Of a stretch of 64,000 nt of DNA, positions 8,960 to 18,298 are shown piece by piece. Made by a program: the position numbers and the translations under genes. This DNA comes from Syntrophus gentianae (GTDB taxonomy: Bacteria; Desulfobacterota; Syntrophia; Syntrophales; Syntrophaceae), in assembly GCF_900109885.1 (NCBI RefSeq), contig NZ_FOBS01000006.1:124001-188000 (forward strand), read 5' to 3'. The notes beneath the pieces are model-generated. The model was not told the DNA's origin. It saw only the letters and a program-made list of their open reading frames with translations, and made no database searches. How positions within the stretch are numbered: the stretch's first letter is position 1; each line of letters opens with the position of its first letter.

Positions 8960-10138
8960 ATGAGAAATGTTTGTGTGATTGCTGGTGGCCAGAATTTGTG
9001 GGGAATGCGTCAGGCCACTCAAAGAGACATGATCCAGGAGGCCGGCAAGGCTTGTTTCGACGATAATCCGATCGTCAAAAATACGGATATTGATGGGTTC
9101 ATCGTAGGTGCATGCCATACGGAGCGCTGTTCCTTTCAGACCCACCTGGCGCCGCAGGCGGCAGAATGTCTGGGCATCAAGCCTGTTAACCTCTGTTGCC
9201 GCGTTGAACTTCTTTGTGCTACGGGAAGCACCGGCATTATCCTCGCGGATGCGATGATTCGGAGCGGCAAGGCGGACGTAGTCATGGTGTGCGGCGTGGA
9301 AAAGCTTTATATGCCCCAGCGCTGGGAAATACCCTTCAGCGAGTTGGGAACCTGCGACCACGAATTTGATTGTACGAATGGGATGGGTCTGCCGCCCCCG
9401 GCCTTTGCCACGGTCGCCCAGCAGCATATGAAATTCTATGGCACGACGGAAGAACAGCTGGCCATGGTCGCGGTGAAGAACCGCCGCAACGGCTTGAATA
9501 ACAAAAAGGGTCAGATGCAGAAAGCGATTACGCTGGAAGAGGCGATGAGCTCCAGGGCGATCGTCCGTCCGCTGAAACTGACGGACTGCTGTCCGGTGAC
9601 GGACGGCGGGGCGGCAATCATCCTGGCCTGTGAGGAAAAGGCCAAGGATCTGACCAACAAGCCCCTGGTTTATATTCGAGGCAGCGCACAGGGGACCCAG
9701 CACCAGATGTCGGCCAATTTCAACAACGGTGTCTGGTCGACCTGGGACACTTTGAGGATTGTAGGCCAGAATGCCTATAAGCACGCCAGGGTGACCCCTC
9801 AGGATATCAATGTAGCCCAGACGCATGACTGCTTCACCATTTCAGAAATCGTTGAAGTTGAAGAACTCGGTTTCTGCAAGAAGGGTGAGGGCGGACCCTT
9901 TACCCAGTCGGGACAATCCGACTTCGGCGGCCAGGTGCCCGTCAATACGGATGGTGGTTTGTTGGCCTGCGGACACCCCTTCGGGGGAACCGGCATCCGC
10001 CAGGGGATTGAAATCATGCACCAGTTGAGGGGCGATGCCGTGAAGCAGGTGGAAGGAGCCAGAATCGGCCTGACCCATAACTTGAGCGGTTTGATCTCTG
10101 CACACACAGTCTTAATTTACGGGAGGGATATGGAATAA
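8960..10138 (+). CDS. thiolase (SCP-x/BbsB-like), catalytic partner of a DUF35 protein
   Basis: Thiolase-fold enzyme of 392 residues, expected to cleave a 3-oxoacyl-CoA with CoA. The nucleophile is C86 in ELLCATGS and the GHPFGGTG motif near 338 carries the catalytic histidine. The C-terminal cysteine motif of classical thiolases is replaced (HNLSGLISAH), as in the SCP-x group. The ATG at 8960 follows GGAGGGG and is preferred to a TTG at 8945. Its stop overlaps the start of a DUF35 zinc-ribbon gene; such thiolase-DUF35 pairs form complexes, for example BbsB-BbsA in anaerobic toluene degradation and archaeal acetoacetyl-CoA thiolase complexes. The real substrate here is unknown. Confidence 0.88.
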   Translation: MRNVCVIAGGQNLWGMRQATQRDMIQEAGKACFDDNPIVKNTDIDGFIVGACHTERCSFQTHLAPQAAECLGIKPVNLCCRVELLCATGSTGIILADAMIRSGKADVVMVCGVEKLYMPQRWEIPFSELGTCDHEFDCTNGMGLPPPAFATVAQQHMKFYGTTEEQLAMVAVKNRRNGLNNKKGQMQKAITLEEAMSSRAIVRPLKLTDCCPVTDGGAAIILACEEKAKDLTNKPLVYIRGSAQGTQHQMSANFNNGVWSTWDTLRIVGQNAYKHARVTPQDINVAQTHDCFTISEIVEVEELGFCKKGEGGPFTQSGQSDFGGQVPVNTDGGLLACGHPFGGTGIRQGIEIMHQLRGDAVKQVEGARIGLTHNLSGLISAHTVLIYGRDME

Positions 10139-10611
10139 TGAGTATCACAGAAGGAAAATATGCAGCTTCGATGGATATGTGGCCTCTGCAGGGCAAGCAG
10201 TTCACCCGGATCTACCCCTTTTTCGATAACCTGAAGGAAGGGAGACTGACGACCACCAAGTGCAAAGACTGTGGGACCCTGTCGTTCCCCCCCCGCGGCG
10301 TGATCTGTCCGCAATGTTTATCGGAGAACCTGGAATGGGTTGATCTCCCCACCCGGGGCAAGGCCCTCAGTGTGACTTATGAAGAAGTGGGCGTGCCGAT
10401 CGGGTTTGAAACGCCGCTGGTCCACGCAATGATTGATCTCGGCGGTGTGATGACCCTTTTCAGCCGGATCAAGGACTGTCCGATGGGGGCGTTGAATGTA
10501 GGAGATGAAGTGAAACTGGTGGTCTTCCCGGTAGACCCGCTTCCCTTCGACGGCAAAAAAGGTGAAGACAACGTGATCCAGAGAGTCTTTTTCTGCTTTG
10601 AAAAGGCCTGA
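10138..10611 (+). CDS. DUF35 zinc-ribbon/OB-fold protein, thiolase partner (BbsA-like)
   Basis: A 157-residue protein with a rubredoxin-like zinc ribbon (C42, C45, C57, C60) followed by an OB-fold. Proteins of this family bind thiolases and close or shape their CoA tunnel. The ATG shares one base with the thiolase stop codon (TAATG), so translation is coupled and a fixed complex is likely. It is followed by a strong hairpin at 10623-10658. Confidence 0.88.
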   Translation: MSITEGKYAASMDMWPLQGKQFTRIYPFFDNLKEGRLTTTKCKDCGTLSFPPRGVICPQCLSENLEWVDLPTRGKALSVTYEEVGVPIGFETPLVHAMIDLGGVMTLFSRIKDCPMGALNVGDEVKLVVFPVDPLPFDGKKGEDNVIQRVFFCFEKA

Positions 10612-10622
10612 AATCAATAAAC

Positions 10623-10658
10623 CCGTTTACCCCCGGAATACCCTCCGGGGGTAAACGG
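10623..10658 (+). terminator. strong hairpin inside the operon, terminator or processing site
   Basis: A perfect 14 bp stem: CCGTTTACCCCCGG (10623-10636) with CCGGGGGTAAACGG (10645-10658), 8 base loop. The following sequence (CTTATCCTCTGCTTT) is only moderately T-rich, so partial termination between DUF35 and the next dehydrogenase is likely. Confidence 0.6.
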
Positions 10659-10712
10659 CTTATCCTCTGCTTTATTCTTTTGAGCAGTCAACCGTTAAGG
10701 GGGGGTGAGCAC

Positions 10713-11861
10713 TTGGACTTTGAGCTTGATCAAGAGCTATTAGCGCTTAAGGAATCCGTGCAGAAGCTGGTGCAGGAAAAAGTGGCGCCACGGGCTGGGG
10801 AACTCGATGAAATCGGTGGCTATCCCTGGGATATCAAGGAAGCCTTCGCGGAAAACAGGATACTGGCCATACCTTTTCCTTCAGAGTATGGTGGGACTGG
10901 TGGAAAGGCCCTTCCCATGGCGATCGCTGTGGAAGAAATATCCAAAGCAAGTTGCTCCGTGGCCATGATGCTGAGCGGTCAGTGTCTTGGCTCGGCGGCA
11001 ATCACGATTGCCGGGACGGAAGAACAGAAACAGCAGTTTCTGCCTGACCTAGCGAAGGGTAAAACCTTGGCTGCCTATGGGCTCACCGAGCCTGACGCCG
11101 GGTCGGACGTGGCAAGCCTGCAGACCACGGCCGTGCGGGATGGGGATGATTACGTGGTCACCGGATCCAAACGATTTATTACCTATGGGGATATCGCTGA
11201 CGTGATGACCCTCTTTGTGAAGACCGTGGATCCAGCGACCAAGGAAAAGAAGGTGTCCTGTCTCGTGGCGGAGAGGGGGACGGGCTGGATTGTCAGCAAG
11301 TTGGAACATAAAATAGGGATTAAAGGTTCGACAACGACGGAGTTGTTCCTCGATGAGCTTCGGGTCCCTGTAAAAAACCTGTTGGGTAAGGAAGGAGACG
11401 GGTTTAAGATCGCCATGCAGGTCCTTGACAAAACGAGAACCAGCATTGCGGCGCAGGCCGTTGGTATGGCGCAGGGCGCCCTTGACTGTGCGGTGCAGTT
11501 CGCCCGTGAGCATCTGCAGAACGGCAAACCGATCGGCAGAAAGCAGGGAATCCAGATGAAGCTGGCCGATATGGAGATGAAAACGGAGGCCGCCCGTTTC
11601 CTGACCTACATGGCTGCGGACAAATATGACCGGCATGATCCGGACCGGGGCAGGTATTCCGCCTGCGCCAAGGCCTATGCCTCCGATCTCGCCATGGAGG
11701 TGATCGGCGGCGCGATCCAGGTACTGGGGGAATATGGCTATACCAAGAAGTACCCGGTGGAGCGAATGTTCCGGGATGCCAAGGTTCAGCAGATTTACGA
11801 AGGAACAAACGAGATCCAGCGGATCGTCATTGCCCGCAGTCTCTTGGGCAAGGGTTTTTAA
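10713..11861 (+). CDS. acyl-CoA dehydrogenase (BbsG-like position in operon)
   Basis: FAD-dependent acyl-CoA dehydrogenase of 382 residues. It has the middle-domain motif YGLTEPDAGSD and the C-terminal block QIYEGTNEIQRIVIAR, with E363 as likely catalytic base. The open frame extends to a TTG at 10680, but AAGGGGGGTGAG lies just before the in-frame TTG at 10713, which gives MDFELDQE, a typical start for the family; I chose that. It differs clearly from the 4078 paralogue. Together with the crotonase, thiolase pair and hydroxyacyl-CoA dehydrogenase it completes a full beta-oxidation round. Confidence 0.92.
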   Translation: MDFELDQELLALKESVQKLVQEKVAPRAGELDEIGGYPWDIKEAFAENRILAIPFPSEYGGTGGKALPMAIAVEEISKASCSVAMMLSGQCLGSAAITIAGTEEQKQQFLPDLAKGKTLAAYGLTEPDAGSDVASLQTTAVRDGDDYVVTGSKRFITYGDIADVMTLFVKTVDPATKEKKVSCLVAERGTGWIVSKLEHKIGIKGSTTTELFLDELRVPVKNLLGKEGDGFKIAMQVLDKTRTSIAAQAVGMAQGALDCAVQFAREHLQNGKPIGRKQGIQMKLADMEMKTEAARFLTYMAADKYDRHDPDRGRYSACAKAYASDLAMEVIGGAIQVLGEYGYTKKYPVERMFRDAKVQQIYEGTNEIQRIVIARSLLGKGF

Positions 11862-11932
11862 AAATATAAATCGACGGTGAACTTCATAATGGCCCTTTTC
11901 GGGGGCCGTTTGAAAATAAAAGGAGGAGCGGA

Positions 11933-13024
11933 ATGAAGGAAGTCAAGACAGTTGGAGTTGTCGGTTTTGGCGTAATGGGCGCCGCAATCGGGCTCAATGC
12001 CGCAATGAGCGGATATCGGGTTGTCTTTAAGGAACTCAATGACGAGCTGGTCAAAGCCATGTATGGCAAATTCGTGGCCAAGGCCATGGCCAAGAGGGTC
12101 GAACAGGGCAAGATGTCCCAGGAGGAAGCGGACAAGATCTGCGGGGCGATTACCGGGACAGCGAATTTCGCGGATTTAGCCGTATGTGATCTCATTATCG
12201 AGGCCGTGGTTGAAAATATTGATTTGAAGATCCAGTGCTTCGAAGAAATTTCCAAGGTGGTCCCCAAGGACACCATCATTGTGAGCAACACCTCGACCTT
12301 CCCGATTCAGACGCTTATGCAGAAGGTCGACAATCCGGCAAGGACCGCCGGTCTGCACTATTTCTTCCCGGCAAATGTCAACCGCCTGGTTGAGGTGATC
12401 CGCCAGAAAGCGACCAGCGATGAAACCTATGAGGCGCTCATGGCCTTTGCGAAAGGGAATAAGAAGGTTCCGATCACGGTCATGGACTTCCCTGGATTCG
12501 CCGTCAATCCGGTTTTCATCGCCGCCTACCTGGTTCTCGATTCCTTCGCCGGCGACAAGTACAATATCGCCACGCTGGAAAGCATCTCCCAGGAGTTCCT
12601 GGGTCTGAAATTCGGGATCATGTGGGTCCAGAAGGGCGCCGGCCTCGGCACATGCTATCATGCCGGGGTTTCGATGGGTGAGTATCTGGCCAATACGGAT
12701 ATCGGGTATCCGCCGGTACCGGCGTTTCTGAAGAAGAGTTTTGAAGAGAAGCTGGAGTGGGATCTGGCCGACGGACCCATTCTGGAAGATAAAGCCGCGC
12801 GCAGTGCCGTGGGAGACCTCCTGGTGGGCTCCATTTTCTGTATCTCTCAGCACTTGATCGCGAAGAAGGTTGTGTCGGTGGACGATCTGGACCTCGGCGT
12901 TCGCACCTCTCTTGCCTGGCCGAAAGGACCGTTCCAGATGATGAATGAAATGGGAGCGGACAAAACCCGCCAGTTGATGCAGCTGGCGGTCGATAAAGGC
13001 TATTTCAAGATGCCGCCCATGTAA
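11933..13024 (+). CDS. 3-hydroxyacyl-CoA dehydrogenase, NAD-dependent
   Basis: Oxidises 3-hydroxyacyl-CoA to 3-oxoacyl-CoA with NAD+. The Rossmann fold is at the N-terminus (GVVGFGVMGAAIG, residues 8-20). The catalytic set is visible: S121 (NTSTFPI), H142 (GLHYFFPA), E154 (RLVEVI) and N192 (GFAVNPVF). The FFPA form differs from the usual FFNP after the histidine. At 363 residues it is longer than the one-domain enzymes (about 280) and carries both C-terminal helical repeats. GGAGG lies 7 bp before the ATG. It is the last gene of the operon and a terminator follows. Confidence 0.92.
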   Translation: MKEVKTVGVVGFGVMGAAIGLNAAMSGYRVVFKELNDELVKAMYGKFVAKAMAKRVEQGKMSQEEADKICGAITGTANFADLAVCDLIIEAVVENIDLKIQCFEEISKVVPKDTIIVSNTSTFPIQTLMQKVDNPARTAGLHYFFPANVNRLVEVIRQKATSDETYEALMAFAKGNKKVPITVMDFPGFAVNPVFIAAYLVLDSFAGDKYNIATLESISQEFLGLKFGIMWVQKGAGLGTCYHAGVSMGEYLANTDIGYPPVPAFLKKSFEEKLEWDLADGPILEDKAARSAVGDLLVGSIFCISQHLIAKKVVSVDDLDLGVRTSLAWPKGPFQMMNEMGADKTRQLMQLAVDKGYFKMPPM

Positions 13025-13055
13025 GTTTCCCCGGAGTGCTTTTACTCCTCTTTGG

Positions 13056-13097
13056 CGACGTCCAGGCAATCTCTGCTGCCTGGACGTCGTTTTTTTG
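13056..13097 (+). terminator. rho-independent terminator of the beta-oxidation operon
   Basis: CGACGTCCAGGCA (13056-13068) pairs perfectly with TGCCTGGACGTCG (13077-13089) and is followed by eight T. Confidence 0.9.
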
Positions 13098-13135
13098 CGA
13101 TCCGCATCCCTTGTTTTGTTTCCTGGGATATAAGG

Positions 13136-13256
13136 TTATTCCAATTCTAGATCAAAGATGATAGCAAGGCGGCAAGGCAGAGGCGACGAATACGTACGTT
13201 GAGGAGCCGATAACGAAGCCAACGCAGATAGCGCTTTGATGTAGATTGGAATTATT
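13136..13256. repeat. MITE-like element, copy A (full length)
   Basis: 121 bp bounded by imperfect inverted ends of about 22 bp (13136-13157 and 13234-13256: TTCCAATTCTAGATCAAAG against TTCCAATCTACATCAAAG). The interior has the core GCAAGGCGGCAAG, then GAGGCGACG and GAGGAGCCG, shared with copies at 18.4, 30.1 and 45.8 kb. Its right end overlaps the stop codon of the YvcK-like gene. No coding capacity. Confidence 0.7.
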
Positions 13257-15450
13257 CTCCGTGCTGGAAGACCACTTTACGGAAGAACTGGACGAGGGCC
13301 TGTCTGCGGTTGCGCTCTTCCAGCTGATAGGGAATGAGTTTCCCGGGCGGCCAGCGAAGCAGCGACATTTCGTACTCCATGACTGCGCCGTAGGAATTGT
13401 TCAGATACCACGCATACAGGAGTCCAAAAAGCAGGCCCGGGGGAATGAATCCTTCCTGGTCATTGAGCGTGATTCCAAAGGTGTTCGGGTCATGGGGGCT
13501 CGGCATCATTCGAGCCAATCTCAGATAGGACCGCAAAGCCCCGTCATCAAGGAAACACTGGCGGTTTTCTACCGATCGCAACCGGATTTCGTAACGCCGT
13601 GCTCCCCATTGGTTTCCTTCTTCGGGGTTGACCCAGCGCCGGCCTTCCAGGTACCTCCCCAGCAGTGACTCGCCCAGGGCGATGAGAAGATTTTCCCGAA
13701 TACGCTCCGGATCATTGCCCACCTGCTTGTGGATTTTCAATATGCCGTCTTCCGGATCATAATATCCCAGGACGTTGTCCCACTCCTTGCTCCTGGTCCA
13801 CCTGGATGCGGGAATGACCCGCGCGGCATGGAAGTATTTCAAATGTTCTATGCGGATGTCGCGGTTCTCCCAGATCATCTCCTGCATGGTGTTCCGGAGA
13901 ATTTTCGGAGAGAATTGCTTTTCCGCCAACACCAATCCCATTTGCTTATAGTATGAACACAAAGGAGGCGAAACGGAGCAGGGGACATCCAGCGATTGCG
14001 CGGGGAGCGGCGGCAAGGTCAGGCGTTCGGGTTTCAGATTGAGCCGAGAGTGTGCAACCAGAAGTGCTCGCACCGCCAGGGCAAATTTCTGCGGATCGTG
14101 GTGAATCACACTGGCCGTATTCAACCGCTCCGGGGAGTATATGGTTGCCTCCACAGGGATCACTCCGAGACTTTCCACGACGCTGCGGTCAAGATAGATG
14201 GGACTCTTGCCTTCCAGGGCGTAATTGCGAAGCACATCGCCCGGGATGTATTCCATGTTGGCGCTCAACACGACATCGAATAGCCCCTCTGAACCACCCG
14301 CAATATTGCGATTGTAAGCTTCTACCAGGTCAGAGACATGGAAGCCGCGATTCCGGCTGTGCAGGGAGATATCGGTTTCTCCCTCCTGAATCCAGAAATT
14401 GGCCCCCAGAATCTTCAGCGCCTGCCTGTTCTCCCGGATTGCCTGAACGATGGAAGGAATCTGCAGGATCGGCATGATGCTCGTATAAAGACTGCCCGGT
14501 GCATAAATGATGAGATCCGCCTCCCGGATGGATCTGCAGACGGCCTCGCTTACGCGGGGACTTTCGCAAAACTCGACGAAAATCCGGTCAATGGGGAGAA
14601 TCCGACGGGTGAGCGCCGATTTCCTCTGTCCTCGCGTTGCAACCCCGTTGCTGTACTTTAATACAAGCTGCCCAAGAGTCGGAGTCGCAGGATGAAGGCA
14701 GCCAGGAGTTACTCCGATGGCCTGGGAAAGCGTGTCAATCCCCTTCTCGATGGCATCCATGCCCGGCGTGGAATTGCCTTCCTCTCCGTCTGATTGGAAA
14801 ATGGCTGCTGTAAGCAGCAGATTTCCCAGACAGTGTCCTGCCGGTGCGATAACCGGCCCTTCTCCGCCCGGGGAAACATATCTTCCCAGGGAGGACAAAA
14901 GGCTAGCCAGATCTTTCGGGCAGTATCTTCTCAGCTCCCGGGGAACGACGAGAAGAGGGTTGGCCACAAAGCGAAAATCCCGGAATCCATTGGGAAACCG
15001 GTGGTTGAAAATGCGGTGGATAATGCGGATGATCTGCCGGGTTAAAACATCGTCAAGGCCGTAGATCCTTTGAAGGTTTTCGCGCAGGACCAGGGAAAGG
15101 AGAAGCTTGCGGAAGTCCCCGATCCCGATCATCGGCAGTTCCTGCAGGAGCAGGCCCGTTGAACCTCCGTCATCCGTCGTGCAGACAATGACATCCAGGA
15201 CGGAGAATTCCTCTTTCAACCCGACAAAGGGGTTCCCCGGCCAGTCGTCAAGCCGGGAGTTCCCGCCGACAACTGTGGATAGCCCCGTTCCGCCTCCGAA
15301 GATCACGACCCGTTTATCGCGGCATTCCGAGGAATGAACCTCGTCTGCCAAGCGAAAGATAGAACTTCGATCAGGCCCCTTCGGAATCGTCTGGTGGATG
15401 ACCATTTCCAAAAGCTGGTCAACGTATTGGCCGATTTCTGACGTCTTCAT
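13252..15450 (-). CDS. YvcK/CofD-like protein with long C-terminal extension
   Basis: The N-terminal half (about 45-400) is a YvcK/CofD-type domain: VVIFGGGTGLSTVV glycine-rich loop, then CTTDDGGSTG and GIGDFRKLL. YvcK proteins bind UDP-sugars and link carbon supply to cell-wall synthesis; CofD relatives transfer 2-phospholactate. At 732 residues this protein is more than twice the usual length of YvcK (about 320). The last 300 residues, from about 430, have no family I recognise. Neighbouring amino-sugar genes (beta-helix protein, GlmM, GlmS-like) favour the YvcK role over cofactor F420 synthesis. It is transcribed away from the beta-helix gene across 216 bp. Confidence 0.75.
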   Translation of the reverse strand: MKTSEIGQYVDQLLEMVIHQTIPKGPDRSSIFRLADEVHSSECRDKRVVIFGGGTGLSTVVGGNSRLDDWPGNPFVGLKEEFSVLDVIVCTTDDGGSTGLLLQELPMIGIGDFRKLLLSLVLRENLQRIYGLDDVLTRQIIRIIHRIFNHRFPNGFRDFRFVANPLLVVPRELRRYCPKDLASLLSSLGRYVSPGGEGPVIAPAGHCLGNLLLTAAIFQSDGEEGNSTPGMDAIEKGIDTLSQAIGVTPGCLHPATPTLGQLVLKYSNGVATRGQRKSALTRRILPIDRIFVEFCESPRVSEAVCRSIREADLIIYAPGSLYTSIMPILQIPSIVQAIRENRQALKILGANFWIQEGETDISLHSRNRGFHVSDLVEAYNRNIAGGSEGLFDVVLSANMEYIPGDVLRNYALEGKSPIYLDRSVVESLGVIPVEATIYSPERLNTASVIHHDPQKFALAVRALLVAHSRLNLKPERLTLPPLPAQSLDVPCSVSPPLCSYYKQMGLVLAEKQFSPKILRNTMQEMIWENRDIRIEHLKYFHAARVIPASRWTRSKEWDNVLGYYDPEDGILKIHKQVGNDPERIRENLLIALGESLLGRYLEGRRWVNPEEGNQWGARRYEIRLRSVENRQCFLDDGALRSYLRLARMMPSPHDPNTFGITLNDQEGFIPPGLLFGLLYAWYLNNSYGAVMEYEMSLLRWPPGKLIPYQLEERNRRQALVQFFRKVVFQHGE

Positions 15451-15666
15451 TGGAGATTGAACTCACCTCACGAAAAGAGCCCGGTGAAGAACGGTGAGCT
15501 CAAGAATTGATAAGATGGAATTGTTATAAATCTGCATACTATAATCAAATATAAGGGGATCTCCTTGGTGTGTCAACGCAAAAAATATGCAAGCGCTATT
15601 GTGAACAAGATCAATTTTGTTGCAATCTAAAGAGATAAAGATATGATTCAGAATTTGGAGGCGAGC

Positions 15667-16917
15667 ATGAACTTAAACCCGCGTTGTCATGACAAAGTGA
15701 TTTCGCTGATTCATAAAGGCGTTGATATTCCCAATCCCTTGACCATGGATATCGGTGATGAGGTAAACGTTGATCAGATCTCCGGAAAGGGTGTCATCCT
15801 CTATCCCGGATGCAGGATCTACGGCAATGAGACGGTCATATCGGCCGGATGCCGGATCGGCTATGAAGGCTCGGTCACCCTGGATAAATGCCAGCTGGGA
15901 CCCAATGTCGAACTGAAAGGCGGATATTTCAACCGGTCCGTCTTTCTGGAAAAGGCAAACATGGGATCCGGGGCACAGGTGCGTGAAGGCTGTATCCTCG
16001 AAGAGGAAGCTAACGGCGCCCACTGTGTCGGTCTCAAACAGACCATCCTCTTTCCTTTCGTTACGCTGGGCAGTCTGATCAATTTTTGTGATTGCCTGAT
16101 GGCCGGCGGGACGAGCCGGAAGGATCACAGCGAGGTGGGAAGTTCTTATGTGCATTTTAACTTTACACCGGACGGAGACAAAACCACGGCATCCCTGTTC
16201 GGTGATGTTCCGCGGGGCGTCATGCTTAATCAGCCACCCATTTTTCTCGGCGGCCAGGGCGGCGCTGTGGGTCCCTGCCGGATCGGATACGGCAATATTG
16301 TTGCCGCCAACGCTGTGCTGAGGAGGGATGTCCTGGAGGACAACAGACTGATTGTTGAAAAGGCGCCATCCGCAAAGATCGCTCCTTTCGTGCCCAGGGC
16401 CTATCCGAACTTCCGCCGGATCGTGGAAAACAATTTGATCTACCTTGCAAATCTCAAGGCCCTCGAAGAATGGTATATTTTTGTGCGTCGTCCTTTTTTT
16501 GAGGACCAGGAATTCGGTCGGCTGATTTTTTCCGGGCTGCTGAATAAGCTGGCCCTTGCAAAAAAAGAGCGGATCAAGCGCTTACAGGTATTGGCTGAAA
16601 AAGCCGAGTCATCTTCCGGGCAGGATGCAGTGGGAATGGCAGGCCCCGGGAGAGCCGAATTTTTCGAGAGATTCGCAGAAATAGAAGCCCTCTTTGCTTC
16701 AACACAAAGAGATAATGCTGCGGAAAAAAATCGGGAAGATTTTCTTTCTGCCTTTGAAAAGGCGAAAGGTGAAACAAGGGCCGGTTATTTAACCGTCATT
16801 CAGAACCTTTCCACAGACGTCTCCAGCAAGGGGACCAGATGGCTTCAAAGGATGGTCGATGCCCTTTGTGAAAAGACGAAAGAAATCGTTCCATCGTTGA
16901 ACTTATTTCATATATAA
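15667..16917 (+). CDS. left-handed beta-helix (hexapeptide) protein, GlmU C-terminal-like
   Basis: Residues about 30-240 form a hexapeptide-repeat helix (short cycles such as VILYPGCRI, VISAGCRI, QLGPNVEL), the fold of acyltransferases and of the GlmU acetyltransferase half. No nucleotidyltransferase domain precedes it, so if it acts in UDP-GlcNAc synthesis it can only cover the acetyl transfer. A helical domain of about 170 residues forms the C-terminus. The ATG at 15667 is chosen because TTTGGAGGCGAGC precedes it; an in-frame ATG at 15643 lacks such a site. glmM follows 31 bp downstream, which supports an amino-sugar role. Activity is not certain. Confidence 0.7.
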   Translation: MNLNPRCHDKVISLIHKGVDIPNPLTMDIGDEVNVDQISGKGVILYPGCRIYGNETVISAGCRIGYEGSVTLDKCQLGPNVELKGGYFNRSVFLEKANMGSGAQVREGCILEEEANGAHCVGLKQTILFPFVTLGSLINFCDCLMAGGTSRKDHSEVGSSYVHFNFTPDGDKTTASLFGDVPRGVMLNQPPIFLGGQGGAVGPCRIGYGNIVAANAVLRRDVLEDNRLIVEKAPSAKIAPFVPRAYPNFRRIVENNLIYLANLKALEEWYIFVRRPFFEDQEFGRLIFSGLLNKLALAKKERIKRLQVLAEKAESSSGQDAVGMAGPGRAEFFERFAEIEALFASTQRDNAAEKNREDFLSAFEKAKGETRAGYLTVIQNLSTDVSSKGTRWLQRMVDALCEKTKEIVPSLNLFHI

Positions 16918-16948
16918 TTTTGTATCTATAACCGTAGGGAGGGTTTTA

Positions 16949-18298
16949 ATGGGTAAGCTGTTTGGCACAGATGGTATACGAGGAGAAGCAAATCGATATC
17001 CGATGAACGCTGAAATCGCTTTCGCCTTAGGGCAGGCGGTTGTCTATATCCTGAAACAGGAACGCCCGCACCCGAAAATCATGATCGGGAAGGATACCCG
17101 CATTTCGGGTTACATGCTTGAGAGTGCCCTTGAGTCCGGGATCACCTCGATGGGCGGCAACCCCTATCTGCTCGGCGTTCTGCCGACACCGGGGATCGCT
17201 TTCATTGCCCAGAGCATGAGAGCCGATGCAGGGATTGTCCTTTCCGCTTCGCACAATCCCTATCAGGACAACGGCATAAAGATTTTTTCCGGCAGCGGCT
17301 TCAAACTCTCCGATAAGGAAGAGGAAGCGATTGAAGCTCTCATCCTGAGCAATACGCTTCACAGTCTCGTGCCGCCCGTCAGGGATATGGGGCAGGCCTT
17401 CCGCCTGCAGGATGTCCACGGCCGTTATATCGTGTTCCTGAAGAACACATTTCCCCGGGATTTATCCATCGAAGGGATGAAGATCGTTCTCGATACGGCC
17501 AATGGCGCCACATACAGAATCGCCGAGGAGGTATTCCGGGAACTGGGTGCAGATTTTCAGATTATCCACAATAAACCGAACGGGATCAACATCAATGAGA
17601 ACTGCGGATCGCAGTATACCCAGGACCTGAAGAAAAAGGTCCTGGAAAGCGGCGCCGCGATCGGCCTTGCCTTTGATGGCGATGGCGACCGTCTGATCGC
17701 CATGGATGAACGGGGGCGGGAAATAACCGGTGATCAGATTCTTCTCGTCTGTGCAAAGATGCTCAAGGACCAGGGAAAATTGAAGAATGATCTCCTCGTG
17801 AGCACGGTTATGAGCAACCTCGGATTACGGGTGGCCTGCAGGAAATACGGGTTCAAGCACCATGCTTCCCAGGTTGGAGATCGTTATGTCCTGGAGGACA
17901 TGCAGCGCCTGGGCGGCGTGATTGGCGGGGAGGATTCAGGGCATATGATCTTCCTCGATCACCACACCACCGGGGACGGGATTGTTACCGCACTGCAGCT
18001 GCTGGCAGCCATGGTCAGGAGCGGCAAACCCCTGTCGGAGCTTGCCGGGCTGATGGATATTTTCCCGCAGAAACTGATTAATGTAAACGTGAAGAGCAAG
18101 CCTGATATCGGAAACCTGCCTCAGGTTATGGAAGCCATTAACAGGGTTGAGAAGGAACTGGGGGATGAAGGCCGTGTCCTTGTTCGCTATTCAGGTACAC
18201 AGAATATGTGCAGGGTTATGGTCGAGGGACCTTCAGACGCCGTGACGGGAAGATACTGCCAGGAGATTGCTGATATTGTGAAAAGCGTCCTTGATTGA
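16949..18298 (+). CDS. glmM: phosphoglucosamine mutase
   Basis: Converts glucosamine 6-phosphate to glucosamine 1-phosphate on the path to UDP-GlcNAc. In 449 residues, the N-terminal FGTDGIRGEAN, the phosphoserine loop SASHNP (about S101), the metal loop DGDGD (243-247) and the C-terminal phosphate-binding loop RYSGTQNMCRVM are all present; the last one normally reads RPSGTEPxxRVM. The start follows AGGGAGGG by 7 bp. It forms an operon with the upstream beta-helix gene. Confidence 0.9.
   Translation: MGKLFGTDGIRGEANRYPMNAEIAFALGQAVVYILKQERPHPKIMIGKDTRISGYMLESALESGITSMGGNPYLLGVLPTPGIAFIAQSMRADAGIVLSASHNPYQDNGIKIFSGSGFKLSDKEEEAIEALILSNTLHSLVPPVRDMGQAFRLQDVHGRYIVFLKNTFPRDLSIEGMKIVLDTANGATYRIAEEVFRELGADFQIIHNKPNGININENCGSQYTQDLKKKVLESGAAIGLAFDGDGDRLIAMDERGREITGDQILLVCAKMLKDQGKLKNDLLVSTVMSNLGLRVACRKYGFKHHASQVGDRYVLEDMQRLGGVIGGEDSGHMIFLDHHTTGDGIVTALQLLAAMVRSGKPLSELAGLMDIFPQKLINVNVKSKPDIGNLPQVMEAINRVEKELGDEGRVLVRYSGTQNMCRVMVEGPSDAVTGRYCQEIADIVKSVLD

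Noticed and set aside
8858-9826. Open frame of 322 codons on the minus strand
   Set aside because: Antisense to the thiolase with no recognisable protein.
161-13024. Reading the 0-13 kb region as toluene or benzylsuccinate degradation
   Set aside because: No benzylsuccinate synthase (bssABC) or bbsEF CoA-transferase genes; only the thiolase-DUF35 arrangement is shared.
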